This document shows, in pieces, positions 46,932 to 56,899 of a stretch of 64,000 nt of DNA. Every line of letters begins with the position of its first letter. Positions within the stretch are counted from its first letter, which is position 1. The stretch spans positions 238,369 through 302,368 of the forward strand of contig NZ_JAERVJ010000004.1 of NCBI RefSeq assembly GCF_016745395.1, given 5' to 3'. The translations under genes were made by a program, and so were the position numbers. The DNA is from Methylocystis sp. Sn-Cys. Lineage in GTDB: Bacteria; Pseudomonadota; Alphaproteobacteria; Rhizobiales; Beijerinckiaceae. The notes beneath the pieces were generated by a model. That model was not told the DNA's origin, did no database searches, and worked only from the letters and a program-made list of their open reading frames with translations.

Positions 46932-47828
46932 GTGAGCTTCCTACTCGCCCATCTCTCCGACGCCCATATCGGGCCGATCCCGCGCCCCAATCTCGCCGAG
47001 CTCCTCGGGAAACGCGTCACAGGCTATGTGAACTGGCTCTATAAGCGCGCCGGCCAACACGATATGGGCGTGCTCGCGCGGCTGGTCGCGGATATGCGCG
47101 CGCAGGGGCCCGACCATGTGCTGATGACGGGCGACATTGTGAATATCGGCCTGCCGGCGGAGATCGCGCTCGCCAAGGACTGGCTCGCCACGCTCGGCGC
47201 GGCGCAGGAGGTGAGCTTCACGCCCGGCAATCATGACGCCTATATGCCCGACGTGACGAAGCTCGTGCACGAGGTCTTCGAACCTTGGACGACCAGCGAA
47301 TTGCCGGCGCCGGGCTTTCCCTATCTGCGCCGCCGTGCGGGCGTGGCGTTGATCGGGCTCGATTCCGGCGTGCCGACCGCGCCATTCGTCGCCTCGGGAC
47401 GGCTCGGCGAGAAACAGCTCGCCGCGCTCGGCGCGCTTCTGGACGAGACGCGCGCGGAGGGCCTCACCCGCGTCGTGTTCCTGCATCATCCGCCCCATGT
47501 CGGCGGCGCCCGCCTGCTGCGCGGGCTGGACGACGCAGCGGCGTTCGAGGCGGTGATCGCCAAGCATGGCGCGGAGCTCGTGCTGCACGGCCACAACCAC
47601 AAGCCGAGCGTCGCTTATATCGCCAGCCCCAAGAGCCAGACGCCCGTCGTCGGCGTCGCCTCCGCCTCGGCGCGGCCGGGCGGGCATTATCCGGCGGCGG
47701 CCTATAATCTCTACGCCATAGAGCGGGCGGGCGACGCTTTGCGCATCAAGCTGCGTCGCCGGGAATTGAACGAAGCGGGCGAAGTCGTCGAGGCGAGCGC
47801 CGAGGAGCTGGTTCAGCCGGCGACATAG
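46932..47828 (+). CDS. Metallophosphoesterase (CpdA/calcineurin-like)
   Basis: This 298-residue protein has all five metallophosphoesterase blocks: HLSDAHIG, TGDIVNIG, PGNHDAY, FLHHPPHV and LHGHNHKPS. These hold the ligands of a binuclear metal centre. The closest named group is the cyclic-nucleotide phosphodiesterase CpdA, but the substrate is uncertain. GTG 46932 sits six bases after AAAGG; TTG 46926 is a two-codon longer alternative. The 3' end overlaps the next, convergent gene. Confidence 0.88.
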   Translation: MSFLLAHLSDAHIGPIPRPNLAELLGKRVTGYVNWLYKRAGQHDMGVLARLVADMRAQGPDHVLMTGDIVNIGLPAEIALAKDWLATLGAAQEVSFTPGNHDAYMPDVTKLVHEVFEPWTTSELPAPGFPYLRRRAGVALIGLDSGVPTAPFVASGRLGEKQLAALGALLDETRAEGLTRVVFLHHPPHVGGARLLRGLDDAAAFEAVIAKHGAELVLHGHNHKPSVAYIASPKSQTPVVGVASASARPGGHYPAAAYNLYAIERAGDALRIKLRRRELNEAGEVVEASAEELVQPAT

Positions 47829-48562
47829 GTTTTATAGGCCCAGGCCGCAATGACCGCGAGAAGGCCGAAGAAGGCCGCGGAGCCAAGAAACTCGACCAGA
47901 TAGAGGAAGAGACGGAAAGCCTTGCCGTCGAGGGCGCCGACTTTCTCTTTCTCTTGCTCTTTCACGGCAGCCGGCGGTCCGCTGCGCAGCGCGCGGGCGG
48001 CGCCGCCGCTGGCGTAATCGACCGCCAGCGCTTTCTCCCGCTCGATCAGCCGGTGCGCGATATAATCCGTCACCGCGTCGACAGCTTCGCCGATGTCCGC
48101 GGTTTCGCGCAGCGTGATGCGGCCGTGACGCGTATCCTGCAGAAAACGATAGGTCCGCCGGTCGCGGTCCATCTCCACGAAGCCGATCTGGTCGATGAAC
48201 AGGCGCGGGCGCTCGCCGGGCGCGACGGCGATGTCGAAGATATCGCAGTCGGGCGGCACCTGCGCCAGCACGGGGGCGAGCGCGTCGCAGAGGATGTCGA
48301 GCCGCGCCACTTCGGCGGCGCGTAGATCGGCGAGGGCGGCGGAATGCTCGGCATTTTCGACCCGCGCGCGACGCAAGGCGCTCGCGAGACTGGCCATGCG
48401 CTGTTCGAGCGGCGCTTGGCCCGGCTTTTCCGCGACCCCAGCCTTTCCGACGCCGCTTTCGCCGCCGACTATGGGCGAAATACGGTCGGTCGCGGCGGGC
48501 GCCGGCTTTTTGAGGGCTGTCGAGCGGCCGTTGTCGGGTCTTGCAGGCAAAGGATCTTCCAT
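47813..48562 (-). CDS. Conserved hypothetical protein with a C-terminal membrane anchor
   Basis: This 249-residue protein from ATG 48562 has a disordered N-terminal third, a helical segment (SLASALRRARVENAEHSAALADLRAAEVARLDILCDAL) and a globular middle. One C-terminal membrane helix (FFGLLAVIAAWAYKTYV) anchors it with most of the protein in the cytoplasm. The family is not recognised. It is divergent from the large GH94 gene and ends 16 bases inside the convergent phosphoesterase. Confidence 0.7.
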   Translation of the reverse strand: MEDPLPARPDNGRSTALKKPAPAATDRISPIVGGESGVGKAGVAEKPGQAPLEQRMASLASALRRARVENAEHSAALADLRAAEVARLDILCDALAPVLAQVPPDCDIFDIAVAPGERPRLFIDQIGFVEMDRDRRTYRFLQDTRHGRITLRETADIGEAVDAVTDYIAHRLIEREKALAVDYASGGAARALRSGPPAAVKEQEKEKVGALDGKAFRLFLYLVEFLGSAAFFGLLAVIAAWAYKTYVAG

Positions 48563-48771
48563 GTCGCTCACTCGCTTCGCCCTCGGCCGGCGTGTGCAAC
48601 TTAAGAGTTCTTTTACTATAGCGGCTTGGGCGGGAGTTGCGAAGCGCCGCAAGGGCGTAGCTGAGGCGGGGAGTCGACTTTTCCCCCATGCTCCGGCTAG
48701 GGAATCGTCAGGCTGCCGGTGATTCCGGCAATTAACCAGCAAACGCGGCGAAATACGCGCGGAGGACCCCC

Positions 48772-51700
48772 ATGGCGAACGCCCATGGCGAATCGGAAAC
48801 TGGCGTGGCTCTGGTCGAGCGCGTTCTTTTCGGCCTCGTCTTCGCCGCCGTTGCGGCTCTGGAAGCTTCCGGCGGGCCGACCCATTTGCTCATCGCCGGC
48901 TTTTTTGCCGCCGCTTCGCTCTATCTCCTGCGCCCGGCGAGCGACGCGAACCGGCAGGCGGCCAATTTCGCGATCGATTTCGTCGCCGTGGGCGTCTTCG
49001 CGGCGCTCTGCGACCGTTCCGGCGTGCTCTGGCGGGCGCCCGAGACGCTGGAGCAGCTCTTCCGCTTCTCGCCTGTGGGCGCCGGCGTCGCGACGGTCGC
49101 TTACATTGGCGGCGCGGTTGCGCTGACGGCGCGCTCGCGCATGCGGCTGCGCGGCGCGCTGTTTCTTCTGCCCTTCCTGTTCAGCCTGTTTATCGCCTTT
49201 GGCGCGCCGCCCATGACGCAAATCGGCGCGGCTTTGTTCCTGGGCCTCGACGTTCCCGAGTCAGTGGCGAAAATCTCGGCGCGGACGCTGGCGCTATTTC
49301 TGCTGAACGAGGCCGTCGTCATCGGCGTGCCGCTGGCGCTGGGCCGTTTCCTGCCGCGGCAATGGCGCCCGCACGGCATTCTCTTCGCTTCCGCCTTCAT
49401 CGCGTCGCTGACGCCCTTCATGGCGACGGCGGTTTCCCAATTCGTCACGCCTTACATGCCGGCCCCGATCGCCGCCATTGCCGCGGCCGTCGCCGAGGGG
49501 CTGGCGCAGGCCGGTCTCTGGGGCGAGACCTATCTCGTCACCCAGGCGATCGCCGGCCTGCTGCGGGCGACGCCGTCGCTCTCCGTCGTCGTCTATCAGG
49601 ATTGGAAGACCGGCGCGGAGAAGGGCGCGGTCTACGGCTTCACCTTCATGGGCTTGCTGTTGGTCGCCGGGCTCGTCGTCTCTTTCCCGCCGGCGGCGGC
49701 CGCCATCGCCTATTCCGGCCCCTTCGGCGGCGCCATCATCGGCGCGGCGCTTTATCCGCTCGCGCGCACGATCGTGGAGAGCACGGATTCGACGCCGCCC
49801 TTTTTCGGGCGCCTGCAAGAGGCCTATCGGCGTCGGGCGAATTTCGCGCGCGGGGCCGTCGCGGGCGCAGCCGTGGCGATCGGATTGATGATCGATCTCC
49901 CCTCGCAGAGCGGAAGCAACCGGTTCCTCTTCGGCGCCGCCGCCGGCGTTCTTATTTATGCCGGCGTCGACCTGGCGTTCGACCTCGCCGCGCTCATGCG
50001 CGATCGCCGCCAGCATTTCAGAAGCTGGCGCGTCTATATGCTGGCCGCGCTGCTCGGCGCATCGGTCGCAGGCGCCATTGCCTGGTATTTCGACGCGGAC
50101 CAGCTCGGCACGGTCGTGCGGAAGTTCTTCGATTATGTTTCGCTCGACTACGCCGCCGATGGGCGGCCGCTGAACGCCTATATTGTCCGGCCGCTGTTCT
50201 CGAAATGGGGCGCGACCAATCTCGGCGTCGTCGACGGCGGCGTGCGGCTTCTCTACGACGAGTCGCTTTCCGGCGTCATTCAGTGGGTCTTCGCGGCGCC
50301 GCTCTTCTCGATCAATCTCTTCTTCCTGACCGCGCTGGTGAGGCGCAGCCTCCAGCCGCTCAAGCAGCTCGCGAGCTGGGAAGGTCTCGACATGCTCGTC
50401 GAGAACGCCGTGCGCGTGCTGCGCTGGGGTCTGTGGATGGCGCCGGTCATCTACTCCTTCCTCAAGGCCACGCCCGATCCGACCTGGTACAATCAGGACG
50501 GTCTGATCCGCACCGGCGTCGCGACCTGGATGAGCTACGTCCTGCCGGACAATGAGTTCCGCTCCTGGAGCCTCGACATTTTCACGGCGCTCCTCGCCTA
50601 TGACGTCATCCGCGTGCTGATCTGGTTCGATCACATGGGCCTGCGCGTCGCGACGCTCGTGAACCTCTCTTTCGTCGGCGGCGACGCTTTGGACGAGCGG
50701 GCGGCGCGTTTCGTTGGCAAGCAGCAGGTGAGCCGCGCCATTCCCGAAGGCATCCGCCGCTTCGGCACCTGGGCGCCGCTGTTGCTGCCCTTCTACATCC
50801 CGCGCGGCGCCGAATGGGACAAAGCCTGGAGCGCCGCCGAGCAGATGGCCGGCTCGCGTCCGCCGTCCTACACCTATCTCGTGGGCGGCTATCTCGCCTA
50901 TGCGGGCTTCATCGCTCTGGGGCTGGTGCTCTTCCTGCTCGGGCGGCTGGCGCAGGCGCAGAAGATACCGCTCGAGGGCATCACCGGCGCCGGCGGCGCG
51001 CCCGGCTCGCGGCCCTTGAAGCTCACCAACGGCCTGATGACCAGCGAATGGTTCCAGGACGGGCAGGGCGCGATCCGCATCGAGGGCGTCGCGCGCGGCG
51101 GCCCCGCGATCGATCTCACCCGACGCCCCGACGATCACGCCCATCCGCGCGGGCGGTTCCTGTTCCTGCGCGAGGACGGCGGCGAACTCTGGTCGGTGGG
51201 CGAGGCGCCGACGCGCTGCCCGGGCGCCTGCGCGCAACTGACCGACGCGGGCGAAAACTGCCTCTTCTTCATCGCCGAGCAGAACGGCTTCGCCGTCGAG
51301 GCGCGCGTCTCGCTCGCCCCCGACGAGGCGGTGGAGATCCAGCATATCAAGGTCGTCAATCTCGAGCAGCGGCCCCGCAAGCTCACGCTCGCTTCGCTAC
51401 GCGAATGGGTGCTGAACGAAACCGCGGTCGAGCTGCGCGACGCGGCCTATAACGCCATCCATGTCGGCACGTGGTACGTGCAGTCGCTGAACGCCATTTT
51501 CGCGCAGAACCGCCTGCTGAAGGGCGGCGCTCGGCGTCAGGCCGACCGCCGTCTCTCGCCTGAGATCGGCTTCCACGCCATCGCCGCCGGTCCGGACACG
51601 AAGATGACGATCCTCGGCTATGAGGACGTGAAGTCGCGCTTCTACGGCATGGGGCCGACCAACGCGCCTGACAGCCTCAATGGCCTGGGCGAAGCGCCGC

Positions 51701-54243
51701 GCAGCCCCGAGGACGAAGGGCTTCTCTACGGTTTCGAACCCTGCGCGAGCCTGCGCGTCGAGATCGACATCGCGCCTGCCGGCACGGCCGAGCTTATCGT
51801 CGTCGACGGCTGGGCGAAGGACATGGGCCGCGCGACGGCCTCGGTCACGCGCCACCTCGGCCTTGCGCCGATTGCGCCCGACGTTCTGGACAAGGCGCTG
51901 ACGCGCCGCCGCGCGCTCGTCATGCCGCCGACGCCGGCGCAGCATCGCTACGCCTTCACGGAAGACGGCCGCAGCCTCACGCTTGCGCCAGGCACGCCGC
52001 GTCCCTTCGCCCATGTCATCGCCAACGCCGTGGGCCAGGGCTGCGTGCTGACGAATGACGGCGACATCTTCTCCTTCTCCAGCAACTCACGCCTCAACAG
52101 CTTCACGCCCTTCCGCATGGGCGAGGGCCGCGCGGCGCCGCCCGGACAGATGATCTATGTCTATGATCTCGCCCGAACGGACCCGCACAGCCCGACCTTC
52201 GTGCCGCTACGCCAGCGCGACGCGCGCTATGAGGTGACATTCGCGCCGGGCTCGGCGGTTTTCCGCTCCGAGCGCGACAATCTCGAGCTGGAGATGACGG
52301 TCTTCGTCAGCCCTACGGAGCCGATTGAATTCCGCCTGCTCAAAATCCGCAACAAGGCGGATCACGAGCGGCTGCTGCAGATCGTGCCGGCGATGGAGGT
52401 TATTCTCGCCGAGATTCCCAACGAGAGCCTCGGGGTCGTGGAATCCGTCATCGACGACGACGTGCGCTCGATCTACTTCCGCAATCCTCAGAATAATTTC
52501 GTGAAGGGCTGGGCCTTCGTCACGACCTCGATCCCGGCCGAATTCGCCGAGACGTCGCGCCGCCGCTTCCTCGGCCACGAGAGCCGCAATCCCTATCTTC
52601 CCTACATGGTCGAGCACGGCCATCCAGACGCCGGCGCGCCCGAGCACGAGCGCAAGGTGGCGGCTTTCTCCGGCTCGATCGACGTGGCGGCTGGCGGGGA
52701 GGCGACCGTCGTCGTCGCGCTCGGCCAGACGACGTCGCTAGACGAGGCGAAGCGCCTCGCCTCTCTCGCCCACGATCCGGTTTACGCGCAGGCGCAGCTC
52801 GCGGCGAGCGACGCGGCGTGGGGCGCGCAGCTCTCGGTGCTGCGCATCAAGACCAACCGCCCGGACGTCGATCGTCTCGTCAACGACTGGCTGCCCTATC
52901 AGCTTTTGGCCTCGCGCCTGTGGGGCCGCACCGGACCGGCGCAACGCTCCGGCGCAACGGGCTATCGCGATCAGTTGCAGGACGTCATTCCGCTCGTGCA
53001 TCTCGCGCCGGAGCGCGCCCGTGCGCAGATCTTGCTGCACGCCAGACATCAATATCTCGAAGGCGACGCCTGCAAATGGTGGCACCGCGCTCCCAATGGC
53101 GGAACGGGACTCGCCGACCGCACCCATTCCTCAGATCCGCATCTTTGGCTGCCCTATGTCACGATCCGCTATGTGAAGGGCACGGGGGATGCGGCGATCC
53201 TCGACGCGGTCGAGAGCTTCCTCGAAGCCAATCCGGTGCCGATGGATCAGGAGGGCGAAGCGACCGTCCCGCTCAATTCGCGCGACAAGGACACGCTGCT
53301 CGGCCATTGCGCCCGCGCCATCGACTACACGCTCGACCGTTTCGGCGCCCATGGCCTGCCGCTCGTCGGCTCCGGCGATTGGGACGACGGCATGCATCTC
53401 GTCGGCGCGCAGGGGCGCGGCGAGAGCGTGTGGCTCGGCTTCTTCCTGCATGGCATTCTGGTCGATATCGCGCCCTTCTTCGAGGCGAAGGGCGACGGCG
53501 CCCGCGCGGCGCGCTATCTCGCGCGCGCCGAGAAACTGCGCGCAGCGCTCGCCGAGTGTTGGCGCGGCGATCGCTATGTGCGCGACTTCGCCGATGACGG
53601 CCGCGAGCTTTCTCCGATGAGCGCCATGACCGCCCATTGGCCGACGCTCACCCATGCCGTGGATGCGGCGCGCGGCCGCGAGGCGATCGAGAAGGCGCTC
53701 GCCGTGCTCGGCCGCTCCAACCGCATCCTGCTCGTCACGCCGCCCTTCGACGAACATTCCGATCCCTATCCCGGCCGCAGCGCCGAATATCCGCCGGGCG
53801 TGCGCGAAAACGGCGGGCAATATTCGCATGGCGTCTCCTGGTTCGTGGACGCGCTGGCCAAGCTCGGCGGAGAGGCCAAAGCGGCGGGCGACGAGAAAGC
53901 CGCGCAGGAACTCTTCGCCCTGGCGTTCGAGAGCTGGATCGCCATCTCGCCGATCTCCAAGCTACGCACGCCGGCCGAGGCGGATGTTTACGGCTTGCCG
54001 CCGCATCAACAGCCGGCCGACGTCTATGAGGGCGAGGGCTATGCGGGCCGCGGCGGATGGAGCTGGTACACGGGCGCGGCGGCGCGCATGATTTCCGCCG
54101 CCTACGCCATGCTTGGCCTGGAGTTCGAGAATGGCGAGCTGCGCCTGCGCGCCGACGCCTTCGATCGCAAGGGCGGGGTGCAGTTGGAAGAGGTCTCCTA
54201 CAAAGGCAAAGCTTTCACAAAAGAGAACAAGTCAGGGGTATAA
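48772..54243 (+). CDS. Very large membrane protein with a C-terminal GH94 phosphorylase module (partial NdvB-like)
   Basis: This 1823-residue protein has about twelve membrane helices within residues 1-730, a beta-sandwich region, and a GH94 module with GYRDQLQDVIPL, SGDWDDGMHLVG near 1535 (acid Asp), RENGGQYSHGVSW and YEGEGYAGRGGWSWYTG. In NdvB/ChvB cyclic beta-1,2-glucan synthases the same module follows GT84 domains and controls chain length by phosphorolysis. Here no GT84 glycosyltransferase motifs were seen, and a polytopic membrane region takes that place. It may process a beta-glucan at the membrane; the substrate is unknown. ATG 48772 follows CGGAGGACC. It appears to be a single gene. 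Confidence 0.85.
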   Translation: MANAHGESETGVALVERVLFGLVFAAVAALEASGGPTHLLIAGFFAAASLYLLRPASDANRQAANFAIDFVAVGVFAALCDRSGVLWRAPETLEQLFRFSPVGAGVATVAYIGGAVALTARSRMRLRGALFLLPFLFSLFIAFGAPPMTQIGAALFLGLDVPESVAKISARTLALFLLNEAVVIGVPLALGRFLPRQWRPHGILFASAFIASLTPFMATAVSQFVTPYMPAPIAAIAAAVAEGLAQAGLWGETYLVTQAIAGLLRATPSLSVVVYQDWKTGAEKGAVYGFTFMGLLLVAGLVVSFPPAAAAIAYSGPFGGAIIGAALYPLARTIVESTDSTPPFFGRLQEAYRRRANFARGAVAGAAVAIGLMIDLPSQSGSNRFLFGAAAGVLIYAGVDLAFDLAALMRDRRQHFRSWRVYMLAALLGASVAGAIAWYFDADQLGTVVRKFFDYVSLDYAADGRPLNAYIVRPLFSKWGATNLGVVDGGVRLLYDESLSGVIQWVFAAPLFSINLFFLTALVRRSLQPLKQLASWEGLDMLVENAVRVLRWGLWMAPVIYSFLKATPDPTWYNQDGLIRTGVATWMSYVLPDNEFRSWSLDIFTALLAYDVIRVLIWFDHMGLRVATLVNLSFVGGDALDERAARFVGKQQVSRAIPEGIRRFGTWAPLLLPFYIPRGAEWDKAWSAAEQMAGSRPPSYTYLVGGYLAYAGFIALGLVLFLLGRLAQAQKIPLEGITGAGGAPGSRPLKLTNGLMTSEWFQDGQGAIRIEGVARGGPAIDLTRRPDDHAHPRGRFLFLREDGGELWSVGEAPTRCPGACAQLTDAGENCLFFIAEQNGFAVEARVSLAPDEAVEIQHIKVVNLEQRPRKLTLASLREWVLNETAVELRDAAYNAIHVGTWYVQSLNAIFAQNRLLKGGARRQADRRLSPEIGFHAIAAGPDTKMTILGYEDVKSRFYGMGPTNAPDSLNGLGEAPRSPEDEGLLYGFEPCASLRVEIDIAPAGTAELIVVDGWAKDMGRATASVTRHLGLAPIAPDVLDKALTRRRALVMPPTPAQHRYAFTEDGRSLTLAPGTPRPFAHVIANAVGQGCVLTNDGDIFSFSSNSRLNSFTPFRMGEGRAAPPGQMIYVYDLARTDPHSPTFVPLRQRDARYEVTFAPGSAVFRSERDNLELEMTVFVSPTEPIEFRLLKIRNKADHERLLQIVPAMEVILAEIPNESLGVVESVIDDDVRSIYFRNPQNNFVKGWAFVTTSIPAEFAETSRRRFLGHESRNPYLPYMVEHGHPDAGAPEHERKVAAFSGSIDVAAGGEATVVVALGQTTSLDEAKRLASLAHDPVYAQAQLAASDAAWGAQLSVLRIKTNRPDVDRLVNDWLPYQLLASRLWGRTGPAQRSGATGYRDQLQDVIPLVHLAPERARAQILLHARHQYLEGDACKWWHRAPNGGTGLADRTHSSDPHLWLPYVTIRYVKGTGDAAILDAVESFLEANPVPMDQEGEATVPLNSRDKDTLLGHCARAIDYTLDRFGAHGLPLVGSGDWDDGMHLVGAQGRGESVWLGFFLHGILVDIAPFFEAKGDGARAARYLARAEKLRAALAECWRGDRYVRDFADDGRELSPMSAMTAHWPTLTHAVDAARGREAIEKALAVLGRSNRILLVTPPFDEHSDPYPGRSAEYPPGVRENGGQYSHGVSWFVDALAKLGGEAKAAGDEKAAQELFALAFESWIAISPISKLRTPAEADVYGLPPHQQPADVYEGEGYAGRGGWSWYTGAAARMISAAYAMLGLEFENGELRLRADAFDRKGGVQLEEVSYKGKAFTKENKSGV

Positions 54244-54349
54244 GTAGAACGGCCTGAAGAGGTTTAAATTCCAATTGTCACGCGCGCGGCGTTTACTGTA
54301 GCGTCAATGTCAACAGGCGTCGTTTGGGCGCCTGTATTGGCGTGCTCTC

Positions 54350-55201
54350 ATGCGTGCGTCGGCGTTATTTTTTATTTTTATTTATCTACTTAGCCCTGTC
54401 GCGGCACGGGCGGGCGCCTGGCTTTACCCGGAAGGTCACGGGCAGCTTATCCTCACAACCGCCTTCGCCGACGCGCGAGGCGCCTTCGACTCCAGCGGCC
54501 GGCTGGCGCAGACGCCGTCCTATCGAAAATTCGAAGACCGTTTCTACCTCGAACATGGCGTGACCGATTGGCTGACCTTCGTCGCCGAGGGAAGCGCGAT
54601 GAGCTTTCACGGCGGCGGCGAGTCGGCGCGGCTCACACAACTCGAAGCGCTGATCGCGCAAGCAAAGGGCGGCTTGCCGCTCATCCTGCCGGCGGAAAAG
54701 GGCATAAAATTTCAGGGGCTCGGCCTCGGCGCCGCTGGCGCGCGTCTGCAGCTTTACGCTGACGCCGACTATGTGGTTTCGGTCGAAACGAGTCTGCGCG
54801 CGGCGTCGAGCGCGGCGCGTTGCTTCCTCGATATGCGCGGTCCGACGCAATTCGACGCGCGCCTCCTGATGGGGCGCTCTGTGAGCCTGTTCGGCTTCAC
54901 GGGTTTCCTCGATGCGCAGATCGGCTATCGAACGCGCGGACAGAATGGCGATGAAATCCGCCTGGATCTAACCGCGGGGCTTCGGCCGATCGACCGCCTC
55001 ATGGTGATGGCGCAAAGCTTCTCGGCGCTCGCGCCGCGCGGCGGGCTCTCGACCTTCATGGCCGCGCAGAAATTTCAACTGAGCGCGGTCTATGAGGCGA
55101 CGCCCGCCATATCGCTGCAGATCGGGGCCGTCACTGCGCTCAATGGCGTCAATGCGCCGGCCGAGCACGGCCTGATCGGCGGAGTCTGGTGGCGCTATTG
55201 A
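54350..55201 (+). CDS. Outer-membrane beta-barrel protein of unknown function
   Basis: This 283-residue protein has a signal peptide (MRASALFFIFIYLLSPVAARA-G). The mature part alternates polar and hydrophobic residues in repeated strands (for example RLQLYADADYVVSVETSLRA, GFTGFLDAQIGYRTRG) and ends in the aromatic residue Tyr (GGVWWRY), as outer-membrane barrels do. I do not recognise a named family. It lies about 100 bases after the GH94 gene on the same strand and could act in the same pathway, which is inference. Confidence 0.72.
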   Translation: MRASALFFIFIYLLSPVAARAGAWLYPEGHGQLILTTAFADARGAFDSSGRLAQTPSYRKFEDRFYLEHGVTDWLTFVAEGSAMSFHGGGESARLTQLEALIAQAKGGLPLILPAEKGIKFQGLGLGAAGARLQLYADADYVVSVETSLRAASSAARCFLDMRGPTQFDARLLMGRSVSLFGFTGFLDAQIGYRTRGQNGDEIRLDLTAGLRPIDRLMVMAQSFSALAPRGGLSTFMAAQKFQLSAVYEATPAISLQIGAVTALNGVNAPAEHGLIGGVWWRY

Positions 55202-55207
55202 AACGGT

Positions 55208-55558
55208 TTATTGCGCCTCGGCGATGGCCGAGACGGGTTCGACCTTCACATGGGCGACGCCGGCCGAGCGGAACCCCAGCGCGTCTGCGGCCGTCGCAGA
55301 GACGTCGATCACGCGGCCGCCTCTAAAGGGTCCGCGGTCGTTGATGGTGACGACGACGGATCGATTGTTCACCAGATTGGTGACCCGCACCCTCGATCCA
55401 AAGGGCAGTGTGCGGTGGGCCGCCGTATAGGCGCCGACATGGCCGCCGCTCGCGGTGCGTCCGCCGAGTTTGTAATAGGAAGCCTTACCGACCCAATCTG
55501 CTTGGGCGCCGCCGGGAAACGCAACCAGCGCGACGGCTCCAATCAATATTTTCCTCAA
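55208..55558 (-). CDS. rlpA: RlpA-like septal ring lytic transglycosylase / double-psi beta-barrel protein
   Basis: This 116-residue protein has the RlpA core ([59 protein letters not shown]) with the His and Asp residues of the active site. It acts on peptidoglycan. The start is TTG 55558, seven bases after GAGGAGGAG. The protein then opens with a signal peptide ([20 protein letters not shown]). Longer in-frame ATG starts have no such site. There is no SPOR domain and no lipobox, so it is a short form. Confidence 0.88.
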   Translation of the reverse strand: MRKILIGAVALVAFPGGAQADWVGKASYYKLGGRTASGGHVGAYTAAHRTLPFGSRVRVTNLVNNRSVVVTINDRGPFRGGRVIDVSATAADALGFRSAGVAHVKVEPVSAIAEAQ

Positions 55559-55992
55559 CAGCAGTCTCCTCCTCGCACATGCGTGCTTGCGGCGGTTTGC
55601 GCCGGCGATCATTGCGCCAGCGTGGCTGCTGTCAGTAGAGAGGCGTTCAGGCAAAATAAAGGTAGGAACAAGACGCACTAGAGATAGGAACGTCCAGAAG
55701 TGTGGTGATTCACTATAAATTGTGCGGCGCAAACAACGCGCGGACAGTCTCTCATAATAGAAAGAAAATAGTCGGTTATACGATACATATCAGATATTGC
55801 GGAGCATGCGTCGTTGCATAATAGCAACACGGCGAAAAAATCATCCGGGCGCTAGCCTGGCGGCAGGGCAGGCGCGTGTTGCTTGATTTGCCTATTGGCG
55901 GCCGCATCTAGCGGCTTCTGGCGGCGTTGCGGCAGAAGACGCGCGCCCACGCTTTTCTTCGCTGAGCGCCGCCTTTCGGCAAGGAGGCGGAG
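55559..55992. other. Gene-free region upstream of rlpA and the Gly-rich gene
   Basis: No credible gene in about 430 bases. Bases 55700-55840 are AT-rich relative to the window and probably hold promoters for one or both divergent genes. The stretch just before 55993 contains AAGGAGGCGGAG, the ribosome-binding site of the Gly-rich gene. Confidence 0.5.
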
Positions 55993-56856
55993 ATGGTTAC
56001 CCGGAAATTCTACGCCGCTCTAGCAAGCGCGGCGTTGGCGGCGGCTCTGTTCGCGCAGACCGGAGCGGCCGACGCACAAATGCGCGTCGGCGGCGGCGCG
56101 CCGGCCGGCGGCGGCTTCGCCCATGGCGGGGTCGGCGGCCTCGGCGGCGGTGGGCTTGGCGGCGGCGGGCTCGGGGGCGGCGGCCTCGGGGGCGGCGGCC
56201 TCGGCGCAGGCATGGGCGGCGGGGGATTTGCTCACGGACCGGTTGGAGGGCTCGGCGGGGGCGGGTTTGGCCACGGCGGATTCGCCGGCGGCGGAATGGC
56301 GCGCCCCTTCGGCGGGTTTGGTGGCGGCGGCGCGATGTTCGGACCGGGACGCCTTGGCGGGGCCCCCGTCGCGGGCGTTTTCGGCGGCGGTCACCGCTGG
56401 GGCGCGTTCGGCGGCGGTTGGGCCGGGCGCCCTTACGGCATGTGGGGCGGGCGCCACCTCGGCTGGGGCGGGCGTAACCTCGCCTGGGGTGGGCATTGGG
56501 CGCGCCCATGGGGTGGCTTCGGCTACCGTCGCGCGGCGTTTGGCTGGGGAGGCTGGGGCTGGCGGCGGCCTTGGTGGCGCCACCGGGGTTATTATGCGGG
56601 CGGCTGGCCGCTGTATGGCGCAGGCCTCCTTGGCGGCGGCTGGGGGTGGGGCGGCTATGGCTGGCCCTATTGGGACGATTATGGAAGCTGCTGGCGGCCC
56701 CGAGTCATTCGCACTTACTGGGGTTGGCGGCGCCGCTGGGTGAATGTCTGCAGCACCTGGGGTTATCCCTCCGGGGGCTATCCCTCCTGGGGCTATGGCG
56801 GCTGGGGCGGGCCCGGGGTCTTGAGCGTCGGCTGGGGACCAGGCTGGCTCTGGTGA
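55993..56856 (+). CDS. Secreted glycine- and tryptophan-rich protein
   Basis: This 287-residue protein has a signal peptide (about 1-29, ending ADAQ). About 40 residues of tandem GGGGLG repeats follow, then a long Gly/Trp/Arg-rich tract (for example GWGGWGWRRPWWRHRGYYAGG). The C-terminal part has two cysteines (SCWRP, NVCSTWG). Such proteins are usually extracellular or envelope-associated, but the function is unknown. A strong terminator follows the stop. Confidence 0.72.
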   Translation: MVTRKFYAALASAALAAALFAQTGAADAQMRVGGGAPAGGGFAHGGVGGLGGGGLGGGGLGGGGLGGGGLGAGMGGGGFAHGPVGGLGGGGFGHGGFAGGGMARPFGGFGGGGAMFGPGRLGGAPVAGVFGGGHRWGAFGGGWAGRPYGMWGGRHLGWGGRNLAWGGHWARPWGGFGYRRAAFGWGGWGWRRPWWRHRGYYAGGWPLYGAGLLGGGWGWGGYGWPYWDDYGSCWRPRVIRTYWGWRRRWVNVCSTWGYPSGGYPSWGYGGWGGPGVLSVGWGPGWLW

Positions 56857-56865
56857 TGAAACATC

Positions 56866-56899
56866 CCTCCCTCGCCGATGCGCGGGGGAGGTTTTTTTT
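56866..56899 (+). terminator. Rho-independent terminator after the Gly-rich gene
   Basis: CCTCCC (56866-56871) pairs with GGGAGG (56886-56891) and eight T residues follow (56892-56899). The T run touches the stop codon of the convergent gene. Confidence 0.82.
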
